From Halorubrum sp. (lineage in GTDB: Archaea > Halobacteriota > Halobacteria > Halobacteriales > Haloferacaceae): 60,835 nt of DNA. A program made the translations under genes and the position numbers. This document shows, piece by piece, positions 48,014 to 57,382 of the stretch (its first letter is position 1; every line of letters starts with the position of its first letter). The DNA lies in the NCBI GenBank assembly GCA_028275105.1, contig JAQCNI010000149.1:1-60835 (forward strand). The letters run 5' to 3'. The notes under the pieces are model-generated. The model saw nothing but the letters and a program-made list of their open reading frames with translations, was not told where the DNA came from and did no database searches.

Positions 48014-48202
48014 TTACTCCTCGCTCTCGACGGCTTCGAGCGCGTCCTCGGGGACGCCGGTCTCCTGTCCGTCCTCGAAGCTCACTGTGTACGTCGCATC
48101 GCCGAACATCGTCTCCATCACTTGGGTGATCCGTCCCGACTCGCCGTCGTACTCGCTGTGTTTGTCGTGGAGGACCGCCTCGTCTTCCTTCTCGAAGCTC
48201 AT
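48014..48202 (-). CDS. Small DUF1918-like haloarchaeal protein
   Basis: MSFEKEDEAVLHDKHSEYDGESGRITQVMETMFGDATYTVSFEDGQETGVPEDALEAVESEE. Confidence 0.6.
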   Translation of the reverse strand: MSFEKEDEAVLHDKHSEYDGESGRITQVMETMFGDATYTVSFEDGQETGVPEDALEAVESEE

Positions 48203-48295
48203 GCCCACGAGTTCCGCCGGGACGGTTAAAAGCACGCGGATCCACCCCGACTTTCTCCATGATGGCGGCCGGCGACCCACACGGTCGCTCCGACA

Positions 48296-48886
48296 CTACA
48301 TCGCCAGCAGAACGACGGCGAGCGTGACGGCGAGGACGACGCCGACGGCGACGAAGACGAGCGCGCTGTCAACCGCGAACGCGACCGCGAGCCCGAGCCC
48401 CACCGCGAGGAACACGCCGATGAGCGCGGGGGTCCCGCCGCGCTGGATGGCTCGATCGAGCGCGTTCAGAACCTGCTGGGAGCGCGGCGGCGGCGGGGTA
48501 CGTTCCGGCGGCTTCGAGAGGCGTTCGTCGACGACGACTTCGTCGGGCCCCGTCTCCATCGGCGGGTCGACCTGTACCTCGACGTACTGCGTGTTGGAGC
48601 CGTAGCCGGTCACGACCTTGAGCTTCCCGCGTACCGGCTTCTCGACGGCGGCCGTCGAGACGTGGATCCGCTTGGTGCCCTCCGCCTCGACGTAGTGGTT
48701 TACCGCGCCGATCGAGACGGCGCGGTCGAGGTCGTCGTCGGGCCGGAGATGGACGTGAGTCGCGCGGTCCTGATTCGCGAGCTCGATCGAGAACGGCGTG
48801 GTCGTCGTGAACCGGTCGGGTACCCCGATCGAGTGAACCCCGTCCCCGTTCAGTTCGACGGCGAGAGTCGGCACGGGTGGTATCAC
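48296..48886 (-). CDS. Conserved haloarchaeal protein with two C-terminal TM helices
   Basis: 196 aa; C-terminal ALIGVFLAVGLGLAVAFAVDSALVFVAVGVVLAVTLAVVLLAM. Confidence 0.7.
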   Translation of the reverse strand: MIPPVPTLAVELNGDGVHSIGVPDRFTTTTPFSIELANQDRATHVHLRPDDDLDRAVSIGAVNHYVEAEGTKRIHVSTAAVEKPVRGKLKVVTGYGSNTQYVEVQVDPPMETGPDEVVVDERLSKPPERTPPPPRSQQVLNALDRAIQRGGTPALIGVFLAVGLGLAVAFAVDSALVFVAVGVVLAVTLAVVLLAM

Positions 48887-48973
48887 ACGCCGGGGTCAAA
48901 AAAAGATTCAGTTGTTTTGGGGTGTCGATGCGAACACATTACGGGACCCGCCACGTACCCGAACGGTACGAAC

Positions 48974-49843
48974 ATGTACGACGATATCCTCCTCCCGTTC
49001 GACGGCAGCGACGGTGCCGTGGCGGTGTGCCGCCACGCCGGCGGAGTAGCACGGCGTCTGGACGCGACCGTCCACGTCCTGTTCGTCGCCGACACCACCC
49101 GTGACAGCCTCACCGTGATCGAGGGCCAGCCCGTCGACGTCCTCGTCCGTGAGGGAGAACACGTCGTCGCGGACGCGGGAACAGCGCTCGCGGAACTCGG
49201 CGTGGACTACGATGCGGAGGTCGTCCAGGGAAACCCCGCACCGACCATCGTGGAGTACGCCGAGCACGACGGCCACGACCTGATCGTGATGCCGACGCAC
49301 GGCCGGGAGGGCATCTCTCGGTACCTCCTCGGGAGTGTGTCCGAGAAGGTCGTCCGTCTCTCGTCGGCGCCGGTGCTCACGGCCCGGATGCGGCCGGACG
49401 AACGGCTGACGTTCCCGTACGAGGACGTTCTCGTCCCGACGGACGGGAGCGCCGGCGCGACCCGTGCGGTCCGACACGGGCTCTCGCTGGCCGCGTCCCT
49501 CGACGCGACGGTTCACGCGCTGTCCGTCGTCCAGGACGCTCCGCCCCTCCCGACCGAGTCGGCGGTCGACGCCGGCGACGACACCGACCGCGCCGCGACC
49601 GCCGCGCTCGACGACGTGGCGTCGACCGCCACGGAGTACGGGGTGACGGACGTCGAACGGCACGTCGAACGCGGGGACCCCGCCGCCGGGATCCTCGACT
49701 ACGTCGATGCGAACGACGTTGACGCCGTCGTGATGGGTACGACCGGTCGCCGGGGGACCGAGCGAGTACTGCTCGGGAGCGTCGCCGAAAAGACGGTTCG
49801 GTCCGCACCGGTGCCGGTCGTCACCGTCGCGAACCCGCAATAG
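48974..49843 (+). CDS. Tandem-domain UspA universal stress protein
   Basis: Two Usp domains: MYDDILLPFDGSDGAVAV and YEDVLVPTDGSAGATRAV; GTTGRRGTERVLLGSVAEKTVRSAPVPVVTV. Confidence 0.95.
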   Translation: MYDDILLPFDGSDGAVAVCRHAGGVARRLDATVHVLFVADTTRDSLTVIEGQPVDVLVREGEHVVADAGTALAELGVDYDAEVVQGNPAPTIVEYAEHDGHDLIVMPTHGREGISRYLLGSVSEKVVRLSSAPVLTARMRPDERLTFPYEDVLVPTDGSAGATRAVRHGLSLAASLDATVHALSVVQDAPPLPTESAVDAGDDTDRAATAALDDVASTATEYGVTDVERHVERGDPAAGILDYVDANDVDAVVMGTTGRRGTERVLLGSVAEKTVRSAPVPVVTVANPQ

Positions 49844-49911
49844 CGCGGTCGAGACGGCCCCTCGCCGATCGCGACGCCGATCCGGCCGACCCGATCGGCC
49901 TCAGGTCCGCT

Positions 49912-50109
49912 TCAAGCCGCCGCCTCCTCCTCGCGCATGTCCGGCGGGAGGAGGTTCGGTATCCCGTCCTCGATCGGGTACGCCTCGCCGCACTCGGTAC
50001 AGGTGAGCGTCCCCTCGAGTATCTCCCCGTCATCCCGCTCGTCGACGTCAAGCTCGAGGTCGTGTTTGTCGAGCGGACAGCAGACCACGTCCATCAGGGA
50101 CTCCTTCAT
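49912..50109 (-). CDS. Trm112 family methyltransferase-activator protein
   Basis: MKESLMDVVCCPLDKHDLEL...GTLTCTECGEAYPIEDGIPNLLPPDMR. Confidence 0.9.
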   Translation of the reverse strand: MKESLMDVVCCPLDKHDLELDVDERDDGEILEGTLTCTECGEAYPIEDGIPNLLPPDMREEEAAA

Positions 50110-50212
50110 GCGCGGTGGTTGGCGTGGATCGCTCAAAAGGCTGCGGGTTGTGATCGGTTCGGTCGTTCCGGGATCGTCGGCTCCGGGTCGGCCGAGTCCG
50201 ACCGGTCTCATC

Positions 50213-50316
50213 GTGATTACTGCGAATAGTTTCATCGGCGGTGTCGAAAGACGCCGGTCAAGCGGCTCTCATTACCGACACGGATCGTCGCGGCGGGAAA
50301 GACTCGCAGTAATCAC
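50213..50316. repeat. 104-bp segment bounded by 13-bp perfect inverted repeats
   Basis: GTGATTACTGCGA (50213-50225) / TCGCAGTAATCAC (50304-50316). Confidence 0.75.
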
Positions 50317-50318
50317 TA

Positions 50319-50597
50319 TCAGGCCGCGGTCACGGCGTCACGGAGCGCGGTCGTCCGGTCCGTGATCGACGACGCGGCGGTTTCGAGTGCGTTGAGCGGG
50401 TCTCCGGACACGGATTTCACCGTCAGGACGGGTTCGGTCTGGCCCCCGGACTGTTCCGGGTTCATGTCGTAGGTCGCGGCCGCGACGTCGTCGGTCTCCA
50501 GCAGCGCGCCCTTCAGCACGTTCATGAACGTGTGGTCCTCGCCGGCGATCTCGATGCGGAGTTCCGTGTCGGTTTTTTCGATGACCCGCAGTTCCAT
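50319..50597 (-). CDS. rpoL: DNA-directed RNA polymerase subunit L
   Basis: [62 protein letters not shown]. Confidence 0.95.
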   Translation of the reverse strand: MELRVIEKTDTELRIEIAGEDHTFMNVLKGALLETDDVAAATYDMNPEQSGGQTEPVLTVKSVSGDPLNALETAASSITDRTTALRDAVTAA

Positions 50598-50809
50598 GCC
50601 CGGATTTCGCCCGAACGGCGTTTCAAGGTTTCGTCTCCCGGATCTCGATGCTCATATCGTGGCATCCGCGACCTCGGTTCGTCGTGTCGGCAGCGGCTGA
50701 TCCCCCGGAACGCGTTGACCCTTCGGGGCCGCTCCCGTCCGGGACCGTTCCCCCCCGACCCCCGGTCGAGCCGACGGGCTTTTTCATCTCCCCCCGCCTC
50801 GGTCCGGGT

Positions 50810-51259
50810 ATGACCGAGTTGGATATCGACCTCGTCCTCGTGCCCGTCGACGGCAGCGAGGCGTCCCACGAGGCCGTCGACTACGCGATCGCCGTCGCGG
50901 GCGAGTACGACGCGAGCGTCCACGCCCTGTACGTCCTCGCCGAGGACGTCGTGCGGGCGCTGGAGACCGGCGCGGTGGACGAAGCGGACGTCGCCGACGA
51001 CACGGGGTCGTTCACCGCATCCGTCGCGGAGCGCTCCGAGGCGGCCGACGTCCCCTACAGCAACTCGATGGCCTACGGCTTCTCCACGAAAGTGAAAACG
51101 ATCCACCCCGGGAGCGTCGTGCTCGACACCGCCGAGGAGCTCGAGGCCGACTTCGTCGTCGTCCCGCGGGAGCCGCTGACCGACGACGGGGCGCAAGTGC
51201 TCGAGAAGGCGGCCGAGTACGTCCTCCTGTACGCGAACCAGCCCGTCCTCTCGGTGTGA
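50810..51259 (+). CDS. UspA family universal stress protein
   Basis: IDLVLVPVDGSEASHEAVDYAIAVAGEYDASVHALYVLAEDVV. Confidence 0.92.
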   Translation: MTELDIDLVLVPVDGSEASHEAVDYAIAVAGEYDASVHALYVLAEDVVRALETGAVDEADVADDTGSFTASVAERSEAADVPYSNSMAYGFSTKVKTIHPGSVVLDTAEELEADFVVVPREPLTDDGAQVLEKAAEYVLLYANQPVLSV

Positions 51260-51302
51260 GTTTCCGAATGTCGGCGTCCCGACCTCCGCGATACGAGATC
51301 CA

Positions 51303-52148
51303 ATGATCCTCGGAAGTCTCCCGTTCGTTCCACGCGGGACGACGCTTCCACCCCTTCCGTACCTCCTCGTCGTCCTCCTCGCGGCCATCGGGGTCGCGGT
51401 CGCGATCCGCCGTCGCCGCCCGGCCATCGCCGGCTCCCACGTGCTCGGGATCGTCCCGTGGATCGCGCTCGGAGCGACGCTTCACGTCCTCTACGTCCTC
51501 GGCGCGCTCCCGGGCCCGTTGGCTCCGTTCGGCGGGTCCCCGACGGTGTACGTGGCGGTGGCGACGCTCGCCGGTGCGGTCTGGGTCGGAGCGGACGCGG
51601 CTGCGTCCGGCGTCGGGACGGATGGTTCCGTTCCGGGCGTCCCGGCCGCCCTCGCAGCCGTTGGGACGGTTCTCCTCGTTCCCGCCGTCGCCGTCGCCCT
51701 CGTCGCTGGCGGCCTCTCGGGTCCGGGGGCACGCTGGTCGGCCGTCGCGGTCGTCCTCGGGGTTCCGCTCGCGGCCGCCGTCTGGGCCGGCTTGACCCGG
51801 GTCAGCCCGGGAACGACGGTCACTGGTGGTGTCGGCGCACTCGTCGTCCTCGGCCACACGCTCGACGGGGTCTCGACGGCGGTGGGCGTCGCCCGGCTCG
51901 GGTTCGGCGAGCGAAGCCCGCTGTCGCGGATCCTGCTCGAACTCGGGTGGCTCCCGTCCGTTCCGGTCCTCGGCGAGGGCTGGCTCTTTCTCCTCGTGAA
52001 GCTCGTCGTCGCGTGCGTCGTCGTCCACCTCTTCGCCCCGTACGTCCGCGACGTGCCGAGCGAGGGACTGCCGTTCCTGGGGTTCGTCGCTGCCGTCGGG
52101 CTCGGTCCCGCGCTCCACAACCTGCTTCTGTTCACGATAACGGCGTGA
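51303..52148 (+). CDS. DUF63 family membrane protein
   Basis: GHTLDGVSTAVGVARLGFGERSPLSRILLELG...FVAAVGLGPALHNLLLFTI. Confidence 0.88.
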   Translation: MILGSLPFVPRGTTLPPLPYLLVVLLAAIGVAVAIRRRRPAIAGSHVLGIVPWIALGATLHVLYVLGALPGPLAPFGGSPTVYVAVATLAGAVWVGADAAASGVGTDGSVPGVPAALAAVGTVLLVPAVAVALVAGGLSGPGARWSAVAVVLGVPLAAAVWAGLTRVSPGTTVTGGVGALVVLGHTLDGVSTAVGVARLGFGERSPLSRILLELGWLPSVPVLGEGWLFLLVKLVVACVVVHLFAPYVRDVPSEGLPFLGFVAAVGLGPALHNLLLFTITA

Positions 52149-52300
52149 TCGTCGGCTCGAAATCGGGTCGCTCCGCCGGCAACGCGGGTACGGCGACGCC
52201 GACGCGGCTACCGGCGACGCCGACGTGGATCGGACGGTATCGGCGCGAACGATGAGGCGGGGAGAACGAGACCGGCTTCGAGACTCGGTTCCGTCCGCGT

Positions 52301-52879
52301 TCAGTCCTCTTCGACCACTTCGGGGTCCTCGATCGCCGATTGGAGCGAGTCGAGGCCGTTGACCCATTCCGAGACGAGCCCGTACTCGAGGTCCTCCACG
52401 AGCCCGATTTCGAGCCGGTCCCCGTCGATGACGCGCGTCCCGGCTTGGACGACGTAGCCGAGCGCGGCGTCGAGGTCATCCTCGGCCTCCGCGTCGGCGG
52501 CCGCGCGGACGAACTCGTCGATGTCGCCCTCGACGGCCCCGCCAACGAGGAACTCCTCGGCGGCGTAGAACACGGGGACGAGCGACGTCTGGACGCCGTC
52601 GATCAGCATGGTCTTGTCCTCGTCGTCGAACGGGACGTCGGCGAGGACGATATCTCGGACGTTCCGGACCTCCTCGACCGCCCGCTCGTCGTCGACACGC
52701 GCCTCCTCGAACGCGGCGAGCACCTTCGCGATCGCGATCGCGGCGTCGTCCTGGAGGTTCAACAGGAGGCGCGCGGAATCCTCGTTTTCGGGATCGAGCT
52801 CCTCCTCGGCGACCCGATCCAGCCAGTTGTCCCACCGATCCTCGGTGTAGAAGGCCTCGACGGACTCATCCTCGGTCAT
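52301..52879 (-). CDS. DUF2150 family protein
   Basis: FYTEDRWDNWLDRVAEEELDPENEDSARLLLNLQDDAAIAIAKVLAAF; start trimmed. Confidence 0.85.
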   Translation of the reverse strand: MTEDESVEAFYTEDRWDNWLDRVAEEELDPENEDSARLLLNLQDDAAIAIAKVLAAFEEARVDDERAVEEVRNVRDIVLADVPFDDEDKTMLIDGVQTSLVPVFYAAEEFLVGGAVEGDIDEFVRAAADAEAEDDLDAALGYVVQAGTRVIDGDRLEIGLVEDLEYGLVSEWVNGLDSLQSAIEDPEVVEED

Positions 52880-53054
52880 GTCATGTACCACTCCCGGACT
52901 ACTCAAAGGCTTTTCCTATCGCCGTCCCCGGGAGACGGCGTCACGGGCGGCCGAAGTGCGGTATTCGCCGCGGGTCGGTTCGGCGTGTCGACGGACGGCG
53001 TCGTCGACACGCCCCGACGGTCACCGACACGCACCCCCCCGACGCTAAACCCCC

Positions 53055-53906
53055 TCAGTCGTTCAGCGTCGCCTCCGTGTCGATCCCGTACACGGCGGCG
53101 GGTGTCTCGACGTGTGCCCGCCGCACGGCGTCGTGGTGTCCCTCCTCGAGCAGCCAGCGGACCCGCCGGGAGACGGTTTTCGGACCGAGCACCGCCCCGG
53201 GTCGATCGGGGTCGTCGACAAAATCGGTCTCCATCAGGAACGGCTCGCCCGACTCGGCCGCGCGTTCGAGCCGGTCGCGGTCGCTCATCACGCTCGGGAT
53301 CGGCCCCGCGAGCCGGCCGGCCGCGTAGTGTTTTACCACACGGCCGCGGTCGAGGCCGACGGCTTCGGCGGCTTCCGCGAGGTCCGTCAGGTCCTCGCTC
53401 GCCTCGGTGTGGAGCTGGACCGCACAGCCGACCGCCGCCGCGCGCTCGAATGCGTGGCGGATCACGGCGTTCGACGCATCCCACACGGCGTCGCTCACGT
53501 CGTAGTGCGGGCGGCCGGACTTCAGCGCCAGCGCCCGCCCCTCGGCGACGTACTCGGCGGCGACGTCGATGCCGCCACACATCAGTTCGCGGGCGTCAGC
53601 CGGGTCGAACCCGCGGTCGTCGACCAGCCGACTGATGAGACCGGGGTGAACGCCGAGCACCGGCCACGCCCGTCCCGGGAGGGCGTCGGTCGCGTCGGTG
53701 ACGACGTCGACCGTTTCCTCGAACCCCCTCCGGAAGTCGGCCTGCGCCTCGACGTCGACGCCGAGAAGCCACGAGGGCTTGTTCACCACGAGAAGGTGGG
53801 TCCCGCCGACGCGGGCGAACTCCTCGACCGCCTCGATCCCCCGCCCGTGACGCGGGTCGAGGTGGAGGTGATCGTCGAGTACCGGCGTGTCGAGGTCGTC
53901 GCTCAT
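53055..53906 (-). CDS. TatD family metal-dependent hydrolase
   Basis: DDHLHLDPRHGRGIEAVEEFARVGGTHLLVVNKP; HTEASEDLTDLAEAAEAVG; METDFVDDPDRPGAVLGPKTV. Confidence 0.88.
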   Translation of the reverse strand: MSDDLDTPVLDDHLHLDPRHGRGIEAVEEFARVGGTHLLVVNKPSWLLGVDVEAQADFRRGFEETVDVVTDATDALPGRAWPVLGVHPGLISRLVDDRGFDPADARELMCGGIDVAAEYVAEGRALALKSGRPHYDVSDAVWDASNAVIRHAFERAAAVGCAVQLHTEASEDLTDLAEAAEAVGLDRGRVVKHYAAGRLAGPIPSVMSDRDRLERAAESGEPFLMETDFVDDPDRPGAVLGPKTVSRRVRWLLEEGHHDAVRRAHVETPAAVYGIDTEATLND

Positions 53907-54092
53907 ACCCCGGATCGGGGGCCCGGATCGGATAGGCGTTCCGTGCCGGGACGGGCCATCGAACTGGCCCCGCCGCCGCCGCGGCGTTCGCCGTCGGCTC
54001 CCGTCTCAAGTGCGGTCGTCGTTCGTGTCGCTTGCGCTCGTCCCGTCGCGGCCCAGCGGGCGATGCGGAGCGCTTCGTTCCCCCGGGCACCG

Positions 54093-55124
54093 CTACTCCG
54101 CGGGGGATCGGGGGCCGTCGTCGGACCGCCGCGCCTCGATCGCCCGTCGGGTCGCCTCGTCGACCTCGACGAGGTGACACAGGGGGTTCCCGGGATACAC
54201 CACCGGGTTCTCGAGGACGCCGATCAACAGCCCGGTAAACGGGGGGGTCACCCCGACCGGCTCCCGTTTGAACGGATCGGTGATCGTCGCGATGCGGTCG
54301 CCCTCGTGGACCAGTGACCCGCTCTCGTAGTGCGTGTCGACGATCCCGCCCGCGTCGGCGCGGAGCCACGTCTTCTCGGCGGCGCCCGACACGACCGTCC
54401 GCCAGCCGGGCCACCGGACGGCTTCGGTCTCGAGCAGCCCGTACTCCGCGAACACCGAGCGGACCCCGCCGAGCGCGTCGTCGATGAGGCCCCGCTGGAA
54501 CCGATGCGCCTCACCCATCTCGACGGTGATCGTGGGTATCCCGTCGGTGGTCGCCTCCCCGCGGAGGGTTCCGCCCGGGCCGTCGCTGTCGATGACGACG
54601 CTCGCCCCGAACGACATCGCGAGGCGGTGGACGCCCTCGTCCGTCATGTCCCCGCGGACGTGGAGCATGTTCGTTCGGCCCCGGGTCGACGTGTGGAAGT
54701 CGACCCCCAAGTCACACGGCTCGACGAAGTTCGAATAGATCCGATGCGCCATCCGCTTCGAGCTCGTCGACCCGGGCTTACCGGGGAACGAGCGGTTCAG
54801 GTCGCGGTCGTACACCGGGAGGTATCGCTGTTGGGCGAGGAACCCGGGAACGTTGAGCACGGGGAGACAGACGAGGGTCCCCGCAAGGTCCGTCAGGTCC
54901 CACTCGTGGGCGACCTCGCGGACGACCTCAACGCCGTTGAGTTCGTCGCCGTGTGAGGCCGCCGAGAGGAAGACGGTCGGGCCGTCGCGCTCGCCGTTGA
55001 CGATCGTCACGGGGATCCGAACCGGGTCGCCGAGGTACGTCTCGCTGATGCCGTAGCGGATGTTTTGTGTTTCGCCCGGCGAAACCGACCCGCCGTCGTA
55101 CGTGAACGCCCGGTCGTCGGTCAT
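54093..55124 (-). CDS. Succinylglutamate desuccinylase/aspartoacylase (AstE/AspA) family protein
   Basis: SAASHGDELNGVEVVREVAHE (HxxE Zn site), DLNRSFPGKPGSTSSKRMAHRI, VDFHTSTRGRTNMLHV. Confidence 0.9.
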   Translation of the reverse strand: MTDDRAFTYDGGSVSPGETQNIRYGISETYLGDPVRIPVTIVNGERDGPTVFLSAASHGDELNGVEVVREVAHEWDLTDLAGTLVCLPVLNVPGFLAQQRYLPVYDRDLNRSFPGKPGSTSSKRMAHRIYSNFVEPCDLGVDFHTSTRGRTNMLHVRGDMTDEGVHRLAMSFGASVVIDSDGPGGTLRGEATTDGIPTITVEMGEAHRFQRGLIDDALGGVRSVFAEYGLLETEAVRWPGWRTVVSGAAEKTWLRADAGGIVDTHYESGSLVHEGDRIATITDPFKREPVGVTPPFTGLLIGVLENPVVYPGNPLCHLVEVDEATRRAIEARRSDDGPRSPAE

Positions 55125-55304
55125 ACCTCACGCGAACGGTGGCGGGTGTTTATACGTGACGCCCCATCCCGATACGTGACGGCTAACGCGATCCGAACGC
55201 GGCGAACCGGTCGTTCGGATCCGTCGATCCGCTTGGATTCGCTCCACCCGCTCGGATCCGTTCGAATCGGGTGACCTTTTGCCGCGGCCGCCGTGGATCG
55301 GATC

Positions 55305-56654
55305 ATGCCCGAGGACCCGGTTCGCGTGGGTGTGTTGTCGCTACACAACAGCAAGGAAACGAAGGCGATCTGTAACGCGATCGAGAGCCTCGGGCACGAG
55401 CCGGTGTGGCTCCGGGAGGAGAACACGGCCATCGTCGTCGAGGACGGCGTCGTCGAGGTCGAACCCGCCGTCGACGTGATCGCCAACCGACTCCTCCTCT
55501 CGAACACGGAACAGCCGGCCGAACTACTCGGCCTGGCGACGACGTTCGAGCGGATCCGCCCGATGTTGAACGAGCCGAACGCCGTGCTCGCGTCGATCCA
55601 CAAGTTCGCCACTGCGGCCACCCTCGCCGACTGGAACATTCGTGTCCCGGACGCGCTGTTGGCCCTCTCGAACGACCGCCTCAACGAGGATCGCGAGCGG
55701 TTCGGCGACGTCGGCGTGTACAAGACCGCCATCGGCACGCACGGCGGCGGGACGTGGAAAGTTGACCTCACCGAACGGGTGAATCCCAAAGTCGGGAATC
55801 GGCAGGCGTTCCTCCAGCGGCTCATCGACCGCGACGACGAGGCACATCGCGACCTCCGGGTGTACGTCGTCGACGACGGGATCGTCGGCTCGATGTACCG
55901 CTACGCGCCCGAGGGGGACTGGCGGACCAACGTCGCGCTCGGCGGGGCGGTCGAGGACGCGACCGACGACATGCCGGACGAGGCTGCCGAAACGGCCCTC
56001 TACGCGGCCGACGTGATGGGGCTCGACTACGCCGGCGTCGACCTCGTCGAGGGGTACGACGGCTGGTACGTGCTTGAGGTGAACCCGACGGCCGGGTTCA
56101 AAGGACTGTTCGAAGCCACGGGAACGAGCCCCGCGCCGTACATCGCGAAGTTGGCGATCGAGACGGTCGGCGGCGCGATCGACGACGCCGACGTCCGGCG
56201 GCTGGCGACGACGCTCGACGACTCCCGCCCCTCATGTGCCCCCCAACCGAAACGCCAGCCAGACGAACAGCCCGTGATCGGCTACATCGAGGAGGTGGTC
56301 GTCACCGGGACGTCCGGATCCACACAGACGTTCGCGAAGTCAGACACCGGCGCGACCCGGACGAGCATCGACACCTCGCTTGCCGCGGAGATCGGAGCCG
56401 GCCCGATAAAGAGCATGACGCGGGTCAAGTCCGGCAGCAGTAAGAGCGGTAAGGCCCGTCCGGTCGTCGACCTCGTGGTCGGCGTCGGCGGCAACCAACA
56501 CACCGTCACCGCGAGCGTCGAGGACCGCGGGCACATGGAGTACCCGCTCCTCCTCGGCCGCGACATCCTCGAGAGCTACCGGGTCGACGTCCGCCGGCGT
56601 GCCGACGCGGACCGGGCCGAACGCGCCGAGGACGGGGCGGTCCTCGAGGAGTAG
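55305..56654 (+). CDS. RimK-type ATP-grasp ligase fused to a C-terminal retropepsin-like (RimK-associated Zn/Asp protease) domain
   Basis: ATP-grasp GVYKTAIGTHGGGTWKVD...VMGLDYAGVDLVEGYDGWYVLEVNPTAGFKGL; C-terminal KSDTGATRTSIDTSLAAEIG...YPLLLGRDILESYRVDV. Confidence 0.88.
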   Translation: MPEDPVRVGVLSLHNSKETKAICNAIESLGHEPVWLREENTAIVVEDGVVEVEPAVDVIANRLLLSNTEQPAELLGLATTFERIRPMLNEPNAVLASIHKFATAATLADWNIRVPDALLALSNDRLNEDRERFGDVGVYKTAIGTHGGGTWKVDLTERVNPKVGNRQAFLQRLIDRDDEAHRDLRVYVVDDGIVGSMYRYAPEGDWRTNVALGGAVEDATDDMPDEAAETALYAADVMGLDYAGVDLVEGYDGWYVLEVNPTAGFKGLFEATGTSPAPYIAKLAIETVGGAIDDADVRRLATTLDDSRPSCAPQPKRQPDEQPVIGYIEEVVVTGTSGSTQTFAKSDTGATRTSIDTSLAAEIGAGPIKSMTRVKSGSSKSGKARPVVDLVVGVGGNQHTVTASVEDRGHMEYPLLLGRDILESYRVDVRRRADADRAERAEDGAVLEE

Positions 56655-56675
56655 CGCGCGTTCGAGGGCCGGTCG

Positions 56676-57266
56676 TCAGGACTCGTACTCCGCCCAAACG
56701 TACCGCGTCCCGTAGCTCCGATACGGCCGCCACGACTCGGCGATATCGCGCATCTCCGTCCGGCGCAACTCCTTGCCGTCGTTGTACAGGTTCTCGATCC
56801 CCTTGCGCACGGCGAGGTCGCCGAGCGGGAGGACGTCCTCGCGCCCGAGCGCGGCGATCAGGTACATCCGGGCGGTCCACTCGCCGACCCCGTATATCTC
56901 CGTCAGCTCCGAGACGACCTCCCCGTCGGGGCGTCCGGAGAACCCCTCGTGGGTGAGGTTGCGGTCGCGAAACGCCTCCGCGATCGCCCGCAAATACTCG
57001 GTCTTCGTCCGGCTGACGCCGACGGCTCGGAGCGCCTCCGGGTCGGCTTCGATCACGCGCTCGGGCGTGACCTCCCCGTCGAGGACGTCGAAAGCCCGCT
57101 CGCGGATCGCCGTCGCCGACGCGGTCGAGAGCTGCTGGTTCAGCACCGACACGCAGAGCCGACGAAACTCGTCGTCGACCGGCTCGACCGGTAGCCGCCC
57201 GTGGCGGCCGAGCAGCCGGGCCATCGTCGGGTCCGCCCGAAGCGTGGAGACGACGTCTTCGTCCAT
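56676..57266 (-). CDS. DNA-3-methyladenine glycosylase (AlkA/HhH-GPD)
   Basis: LCVSVLNQQLSTASATAIRERAF, LTEIYGVGEWTARMYLIAALGREDVLPLGDLAVRKG. Confidence 0.92.
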   Translation of the reverse strand: MDEDVVSTLRADPTMARLLGRHGRLPVEPVDDEFRRLCVSVLNQQLSTASATAIRERAFDVLDGEVTPERVIEADPEALRAVGVSRTKTEYLRAIAEAFRDRNLTHEGFSGRPDGEVVSELTEIYGVGEWTARMYLIAALGREDVLPLGDLAVRKGIENLYNDGKELRRTEMRDIAESWRPYRSYGTRYVWAEYES

Positions 57267-57382
57267 CGATCTTCCGTCGGTTCCGGACGAATATGGGGGT
57301 TTCGGGGGCCGGGGTTCGGCGGTCCCGGTTCCCCGGTCCGTCGAGGGAAACGTTGAACCGCGCCGCTTGCGACCGCCCGGGT

